NCBI RefSeq assembly: GCF_041260155.1
Contig: NC_091947.1
Coordinates: 29,926,528-29,990,527, forward strand
Direction: 5' to 3'
Source of the DNA: Ptychodera flava
Taxonomy: Eukaryota; Hemichordata; Enteropneusta; Ptychoderidae
Length of the DNA stretch: 64,000 nt
Shown here: positions 57,129 through 64,000 of the stretch, in pieces
Position numbering within the stretch: position 1 is the stretch's first letter
Layout of the letters: every line of letters begins with the position of its first letter
Notes under the pieces: model-generated
Seen by the model: the letters and a program-made list of their open reading frames with translations, nothing else
Told to the model about the DNA's origin: nothing
The model's database searches: none
Translations under genes and position numbers: made by a program

Positions 57129-60023
57129 CTAAAAGTTAGCCACTCTATTTACCCTACTGTCTGATCTCAGTGCGACTTTTAACTTTTTCCAAAACAGCCT
57201 CCGACCCATTTCATTTTCAGGCCACTCCAGATAACGTTTGGTCAGCAGAATATTGCGTAAAATACGAGGCATATCAGCATCAGGAATTCTTTTCAGTGAT
57301 ATCATTACAATGATGTCTCGTTTCTCTTCAAATAGACAACTCTGTGCCATCCTCATTTCAAAGTAACACCATTCACTCGCAGCAAAATGTGGAGACAGTA
57401 TCAGCATGGTTTTCTTACTTTGCTCGATACTATCCAGGATGTTTTCAAAAATATCATTGCCGGGTATAAAATCCCGTTCGTGTATGCAGAGTTTGAAATT
57501 AGGGGGATCAATGTTCTCCAGATGTGGAACCAATTCATGTATGACCCAACCGCTGTCATGTTGGTTGTATACAACGAATGCGTCATACTGTTTATTTATT
57601 TGTTGTTCTTCGTCATTATTTTGGAGTTGATATCCGCCCAGTTTCAGTTTAATGAAGAAGTAGGCAAAGCGGATGTGCCAGTGGAAGCGTGTCACCAATG
57701 TGACGGTGACTATGACTATGACAACGAAACATGTCAAGGGTACTGAAACTACGAATACTAAATCGCATTCGAGCCCGAGTTCGACAGACTCAATCCGAAC
57801 ACCGTATTTTGCTTTCGGTAGAGAACACAAGTTCCTCTCTTGCGGATAAATTGCACTATCTAAATGGGAAACAACCATGGCTTTTCTATCCTTTTTTAGC
57901 CAATCTTGAAAAGACTTCAGTTTACAAGAGCAGTCAAACGGATTGCCATAAACTGTCAAAGATCTTAACGATGTCATAGATATGAGTATTTCGTACGACA
58001 AAACGGCGAATGAATTTCCTTTTAAATCCAATGTTTCTAATTTAGTTAACTTGTCAGGTACACCATGAATTATCGATAATTCGTTATTTGCGACTGACAA
58101 TTTTACCAGGCTTCTAAAGTCGTTCAAACTTGTAAAGTTGAGTTGGTTAAAATTGTTGTTCGGCAATTGAAGATTTTTGAGGAATTGCCTAGGTTGAAAC
58201 TGTATCACTTCAGAATTCAATATTACGGCACCGCTCTCTGCTCCTATGAAGTCCACATTTTCTATGATTAATTTTTTCAATCTTTGAAATCGAACGTTTT
58301 CTGGCATTAAGAAATAACGTAAATACTTATGTCCATCTATGTGCAGACTCTCTAGATTTGGTGTATCCGCTAAGTCAATAGCTAAAAGCGTGCTTTGGGA
58401 ATGTAAACTTAATGTTAGCGTTGTTAGGCATGTGAGGTTTTGTAATGGGTGGTCATCGACTATGTTTCGAAATGCATTACCCAATAAGAAAAGAGTATTC
58501 AATTTCAGCAGAGTATTGAATGCCCCATAAGGCAAGCTTTGTAAGTTATTGTTTGACAAATCTAGATGTTTCAAACTTGAAAGGAAAACAAAACTCTTGG
58601 GGTGTACAGAGGTGAATTTGTTATGACTTAGGTCGATAGAAGCAAGGGCTGGATTTCTCTTAAATACATGTTTAGGGATTTGCCCTTTAAATAGGTTTGC
58701 GCTGACATTAACATTTGTAAGAGTTTTCATTTTTGACATTGCAGTAATGAATTTTTGGAAATTTTGTAACGTATTGTCACTCAGTGTCAATATTGTTAGC
58801 ATCGACAGGCCACTAAGTGGTACAAAAATATCATCATCAACCTGACAGCCAGACATGTCCAACGCTTTTAGTTTTGACAACCACTGAAACGAATCTTTCG
58901 CAATTGTACCCAAAGAGTTTGCAGCTATATACAGTTCTTGTACACTGCTTTGGGCGAGACCTTTAAAAATTGTGTGTGTAAGATTGTTTTGCTTGGTAGG
59001 ATTAAGTATATAACTTACAGTAAGAACTTCAATGGTTACGTTCTGTAGACCATTAAGAAAATTCTGGAGGACCTGACAGTCTATGTCAGACGTCCGGTAA
59101 ATTGCCAAGTGTGACACTGTGGTCAAAAATAAAGGAAACGGTCTTTTTTGGTACTGATATAATATGTCGGTACTAATGAAAAGTTTACTCAAATTATTCT
59201 TCGACAAGTCCAATATCGGAAGAGCATTACTAGACATATGAATAAAGCCGAAATGTATTTCTTTGAGTAGAGGAAACTGTGAAAAACTAACGTTACATTC
59301 TTCTCCCACATGCAAATCTGTGATTGCTATACTGTCAAGTTTTTTAAAGTTGTCAAATTTTCGATATCTCTACAATACATGTTGAAAAAGTTCTAGGCTT
59401 CTGAGGTTAACTAAGTGTTTGAAAGCTCTAAAGAAACAATGTCCTAACATGTAACCGTACAAATGGAGTTTTTCTCAACGTTTCAGGCCTTGAAACAGCG
59501 ACGATAGCTTTAAGGCAGGGTGTTCATCCGAAAGATCTGGCATACCCAATGCCAGCTCAGATAAATTGATCAGATTGTTGAAGGGACTTTCTGTCATTTT
59601 CGGGAAAGTCTTGATCAGAATTTCCAATACCTGTAGACTTTGCAGGTGCCTAAACGTGTCCTTACCGAATGATACCGGGCCTTTAGGAATTTCCAGCTTC
59701 CGTAGCTTGTTCAGTCCCACGAATGTTTCAGAGTCAATATTAAGATCGGCATCGGTACGCATAATCAGCTCCTCCAGTGATCGAAGATTTTCGAAGGAGT
59801 TCGGTGTAAAACTCGTAATGGAGTTGTATGAAAGGTTAAGGTGAGTTGTTGTCGATGGCAAATTTCTGGGTACGATCGTCAACTCTCGGTAACTACAGTC
59901 AACGTAAGTGAAGTTGTACACTTTACATCCTGCTCCCGAAGTGATGGAAGGAAAGATCACGAGCATTATTAAAATGCTGACCTGAAAGTTGGTATCTGTG
60001 ATTGGAATGGAGAGGGTCTTCAT
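57129..60023 (-). pseudogene. Toll-like receptor, single exon, frame broken twice
   Basis: The 5' part (59475-60023) encodes a signal peptide (hydrophobic VSILIMLVIFPSITSGAG), a short N-cap and leucine-rich repeats such as TTHLNLSYNSITSFTPNSF. The 3' part (57129-59315, open up to 59369) encodes further repeats, the C-cap NPFDCSCKLKSFQDWL, a transmembrane helix (VVSVPLTCFVVIVIVTVTLV) and a TIR domain. TIR box 1 is YDAFVVYN, box 2 HERDFIPG and box 3 FW. Between them the repeats continue (LHLYGYMLGHCFFRAFKHL) but need a one-base shift near 59478, and a TAG lies in frame at 59370-59372. Signalling would run through MyD88-type adaptors. Either it is a recent pseudogene, which is common in expanded invertebrate TLR families, or two sequence errors; everything else is intact over about 960 codons. 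Confidence 0.9.
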
Positions 60024-62300
60024 GGTGCTTGATCACCTTTCAGCGTAGAGGGTAGTAACAGTGTTGCAGTGAAGTGAACTAGTGCCAGTCAGACACGGTA
60101 ATGGTTGCCGCGGGATTTCAAAATCGGAACTGTCTCCGTGACAAACGATACCTTATCTCTTATTTAGCTTTGTAATAAAATCTGGCGCACACGAGCGTTT
60201 CACGATATACAAGGAGCAACTCGATGACAGTTGTTGTGACACGCACTGTAAACCTTTTGTCCGTTAGATGGGAGGTCTAAAGAAAATTATAAATTTAAAT
60301 CATGTTTCAGTTTTACAATGGATGCAGCATTTGACCTGTGATTCATGAATAAGTAAATAATAGAAAACTAAGATTTGTAGATATATTTATGGTTCATACG
60401 AGAAAGAAAGAAGAAGTGTTCGTAATCTGAAACATATAATAAATCCCTTCCTTAAAAACGTCTATGGAATCGTCATTTACCTATTTTCTTATTTACAGCA
60501 GTCATAAATAAAACGCACTTTCGTCTCACACTCCGTGTCATTTTGGGATGCAATCGTGTATTTAGCATCTCGCGAATAAAAGTCGGGATCTCCTGCTGCT
60601 GTATTTGCTTTTTATTACGCTATCTTTTCACTGATTTAACTGATCAAAAACAAATCTTATTCCTTCCATGACGATGGAAGGAATAAGATTTGTTTTTGAC
60701 CAGTTGCCAGCTTACATTGTGCTCATCTTCTACGCCGTATGTTGACTGTTTATTGACAGACATACATGTATCAGTTCTGTTTATGGCGATGAATGTCTGC
60801 CACAACGTGCATATATGGTCAAATACTGTATCGACGTATGCAGCTCTATCATTATCAACAGGAACATATTTACTTACATAATGGTTGCACACAGTTGTGA
60901 CGCTTATGTGTGGTCATTCCTTATTCGTCGTTTTGCAAGGGATAGATGTTTTACCATTTATGGTGTCAGGATATGTTACAGGTCTGTAATTCCAATGTGT
61001 TATCTCGCCTTATTGACGTTCTTAAATTAGTACATGAAAGTCGGGAGTAAATCATGGATATTTGTCTCTAACGATAAAATAAGTGTAGCCTTAACTTTTG
61101 CGTGATTTTACGCCAGACGACGAGCAAAAACTACACGGGATTCGGGTTATTCGTCGATGTTGTCGGACGTCCGTTCGCTTACCCCCGCCTCATTTCCACA
61201 ATATCCATCAGCCATGCAGTACAGCCATGAAGTGGTATCAAACGCCAAAGGCAAAACAACGACGCTCTTTCTTGTCTAGAGTTTTTTAAATAATCACTTA
61301 CACAGTGGACATCGCAAATTAAAAAAGCCAAGAAAAAGCGCATCACTCGTACAGTCGTTGTTTTTTAGTTTCCGTAGGGATTTATTGCCAATGAAATGTG
61401 ATTATTCACCTAATTTCAGGAGACATACTTATCCTTAAAGGGACAAAGTCGGCCATTTTTTATGAAATTTGTTTGATACGAGATACTAGTTATTTTGTTT
61501 GATATGTTGAAAGATACTGAATGAATGGGTGACCATGCATATATTCGACCCCGTCGTAAGACAAATTAAATGAAACCATCGAGAAAATGAATTAAGCCAC
61601 TCACTCCATAAAAAAGCTGTTACTGACGCCCTTCAAATTAGCTGAATTACATAGAACATATCTTGCAACCTTTACACCTTGAGTACAATATGCTTTTTAT
61701 TGTTGACACATAACACTAGACATTAAACACACACAGACTGTACTGACAAGATGACAAGTAGGCATATTGACATGATTTGCAGAGGAGATCAAGAAACAGT
61801 TTTTGAAAATGTACAAAATCACGGAAATAAATTAAAAGTTACGGCGTTTTGAGATTTGATGTAAATAGTGGCTGGGTCTGGTTGTAAAATTATGAAATTC
61901 AAACATTCTGAAGTTTTTTGTTTTTTTTTTTCAACGCGTAGACATTCTGAACATTCTGAGATGATGTCAACCAGTTTAACTCAAGTGATTTGGTACAGAA
62001 ACTTACATAGAACACAAATACTTGCATTGTATATACATAATTTGCCTGCAACATATTTCGACGAGATGACTTGGTTGTCACGTAATCCTCTTACTGAATA
62101 TTGGTTATGTTATCTCCATTCTGTAAACTCAATTATGAGAAAGCTACGCCTGTAAGTACAACTATTTTACGCAATCAAATACATACACTTTATCTTTGTC
62201 CTTTGAAGGCTGAACGATGTACGATAACAAATACACTGTCAACCCAACATTAATGATGTCTGCAGAATTGTATATTTTCGCAACATATAATTAATCGTTA
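60024..62300. other. TLR upstream region and intergenic
   Basis: No exon seen apart from the perfect hairpin listed separately. The upstream promoter of the TLR gene would be around 60.05-60.3 kb; I see no clear TATA box or kappaB site. Confidence 0.5.
60644..60699. repeat. Perfect 26 bp inverted repeat with 4-base loop
   Basis: Arm 60644-60669 (starting 'tcaaaaacaaatcttatt') and arm 60674-60699 are exact reverse complements around 'gacg'. Beyond one mismatch the pairing continues for two bases. The stem is too short and too perfect for a typical animal microRNA precursor, so it is probably a recent inverted duplication. Confidence 0.92.
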
Positions 62301-63400
62301 ACTTGTTAATATGTTTGAAATGTACACAAGATGGTAAATGATTTGAGACGAAATGATAACTGATAAAATTTATAAGAGAGGATTATTACTTTTTGAATAA
62401 GACAAAGAGTATTTTTCGTAGGGTTGTCACAGATCAGACATAAAAAGTGGCATTTTGGCAACCAGAGAGTGGAAATAGTCTCATACTTCAAAAATCTAGG
62501 TTTATTTCTCTCATCAGGAAATGTATGGTGGAAGGCTGTGCAAACGTTAGCAAGCTAGGCCAGTAGAGCATTAAACGTCCTTTCGGTTGCAAGGTGGCAG
62601 CTAGATCACTTCTCTCATGAAACTCATTAATATTACTCATTTATTCTTACGGGATCCAAATTTGGGGGTTTCAGTATTACGAAATACTCGAGAAAGGTCA
62701 AAGAAAGTGGTGCAGAACATTTTAAGGTGTTTCAAGCCATACTTTAAGTGAAGCTATCATGGGTGAATGTAGTCGCTACCCCATCTATTTTTGTACTCTA
62801 CGTCGGTGTATTAAGTTCTGGGTTAAACTTCTTGAAAAGCCCTGGGATAGACTTCCGAAGCAAGCCTATATAATGTTATGTTATCTGATGATTTTGGAAG
62901 GCAAACTTGGCAACATCGTACATCAGTAAAAACACACTTTTTTCCAAATTGACTTGGTTATGTTTGGTTTTCCCAAGAAATAAAACCAAACAAGTTTTTT
63001 CAATATCCTCGAAACCAGAATCCGGGACTTACATAAATAGCAGTGGATAAGTGATATCTCAGAAATATTAAAATTACCACGTATAGACAATGCAGGAGTT
63101 TACTAGAACACGAAAGGTATATACTTTTGAAATGTAACAGAAAGTTTATACAAATATTTGCATGTTTTCGGTGTTCTACATTACCGCTGGTCATTGAAGA
63201 AGGAAGGCGAAACAACATCGACTCTACCACAGAATTTGTAAGCAATGTGTTGAAGACTAATACCATCAAGAATAGCATCTTGAATCTTTGTCACTTTGTG
63301 TATAAAGCGTGTACACTTAGATCAAAAGTTACTGATTTGACAAGTCATTTGTCAAATTATGATGCAAGGCTTTGGAACTCAGTACCCAACATATGAAAAA
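62300..63400 (+). mobile_element. Decayed LINE fragment, 3' part of ORF2
   Basis: In broken frames the sequence reads VEIVSYFKNLGLFLSSGN and KAVQTLAS, then ASRALNVLSVARWQLDH, YSYGIQIWGFQYYE and RCIKFWVKLLEKPWDRLP. Further on it gives FRCSTLPLVIEEGR. This is the recognisable region after the reverse transcriptase of RTE/Jockey/CR1-like LINEs (YLG..fSSsG.w..A...L..QAsrAL, YGsEiWG, E.GRw). Several stops and shifts break it. It is older than, and of a different branch from, the LINE at 50-53.6 kb. Its limits are approximate. Confidence 0.75.
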
Positions 63401-64000
63401 AATTTACTTATTTACTTGATTTCAAAGCTATGGTGCAATCATGGACGGGTTCTTTGTGTAAATGTACGTTGTGCCGAGATTAACTATTTTATTTTGCTTT
63501 TTCAGTCACTGATATTAGTCTCTGGCTAAATTGCAAAACTGACTTTAAGTAAAGGAATTGAATGTAATTCGGCTGCAAATCGTCAATAAGGATGTCTTTG
63601 TGATCCTACTCTTTATCAAAGAGGTTTACATTTTCCCTGTTATTAGTTTCCTCTTTTCCCCATGCATATGTAACACTTTGTTTCAGTATTACTATCGATG
63701 CTCACGCTTGTATATGTATTCTCATGTCACATGGATACTATTCACTGTATTGCCCTTTGTATATTGGCAAGAGGCCTTGAATACAATAAACTGTGCACTA
63801 TATGTGCATCCATATAAAAAAATAATTAATTCTAAAAACATCTCAATACAAAAATCTCCCACGGCCACTATAAATCAATGTCAATGTGTTTGAAGCATAA
63901 TATGTGAGTATAGTTGAGGCTTCAGAAGTTATTTCCTAGATTCAAATATTTAATCAGTGTTAAATACCAAACAGTGTTCGAAAAAATAATGAGAGAAATA
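63400..64000. other. No feature seen
   Basis: AT-rich; the 111-residue open frame at 63558-63893 has the composition of chance sequence. Confidence 0.5.

Noticed and set aside
57387-57746. 119-residue plus-strand frame
   Set aside because: Antisense of the TIR and transmembrane part of the Toll-like receptor.
60644-60699. MicroRNA precursor
   Set aside because: Perfect 26 bp stem with a 4-base loop is shorter and more perfect than animal precursors, so I list it only as an inverted repeat.

Overview
This is a 64 kb piece of an intron-bearing, AT-rich animal genome. The protein sequences point to an invertebrate, most likely a deuterostome such as a hemichordate or echinoderm. The tankyrase reads very close to the vertebrate protein in every domain, and a single-exon Toll-like receptor and an L1/Tx1-type LINE are present. 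The phylum is an inference; no marker here fixes the species.

Layout: (1) Positions 1-2.9 kb are a degenerate array of about 145 bp units, interrupted by a 1.2 kb terminal-inverted-repeat (TIR) element. (2) At 3.6-5.9 kb on the minus strand are the first two coding exons of GINS4/SLD5, a replication-helicase subunit; the rest should lie left of the window. (3) At 6.2-25.8 kb on the plus strand is a complete tankyrase gene. I resolved 21 coding exons that join in frame to a protein of about 1188 residues with ankyrin clusters, a SAM domain and a PARP domain. GINS4 and TNKS start 364 bp apart, head to head. (4) From 25.8 to 33.3 kb is non-coding sequence rich in MITEs, including TTAA-flanked elements and a foldback with 73 bp arms. 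(5) At 33.3-37.2 kb (+) is a four-exon DEDDh 3'-5' exonuclease of the ERI1/Snipper type. (6) At 41.0-41.6 kb (-) is an intronless alpha-crystallin small heat-shock protein with a TATA box and heat-shock-element dyads upstream. (7) At 44.5-49.1 kb are interspersed repeats and a nested local duplication whose units carry an open, cysteine-containing exon-like segment behind a splice acceptor. I do not recognise that segment. (8) At 50.1-53.6 kb (-) is a 5'-truncated LINE with poly-A tail and a 10 bp target-site duplication. (9) At 57.1-60.0 kb (-) is a Toll-like receptor gene whose frame is broken twice. (10) At 62.3-63.4 kb (+) is the decayed end of a second LINE.

The genes are not an operon. 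They are independent animal genes for replication, poly-ADP-ribosylation, RNA processing, the stress response and innate immunity. The sequence supports two functional links: the shared GINS4/TNKS promoter interval and the stress-type promoter of the small heat-shock gene. I found no tRNA, rRNA or CRISPR.
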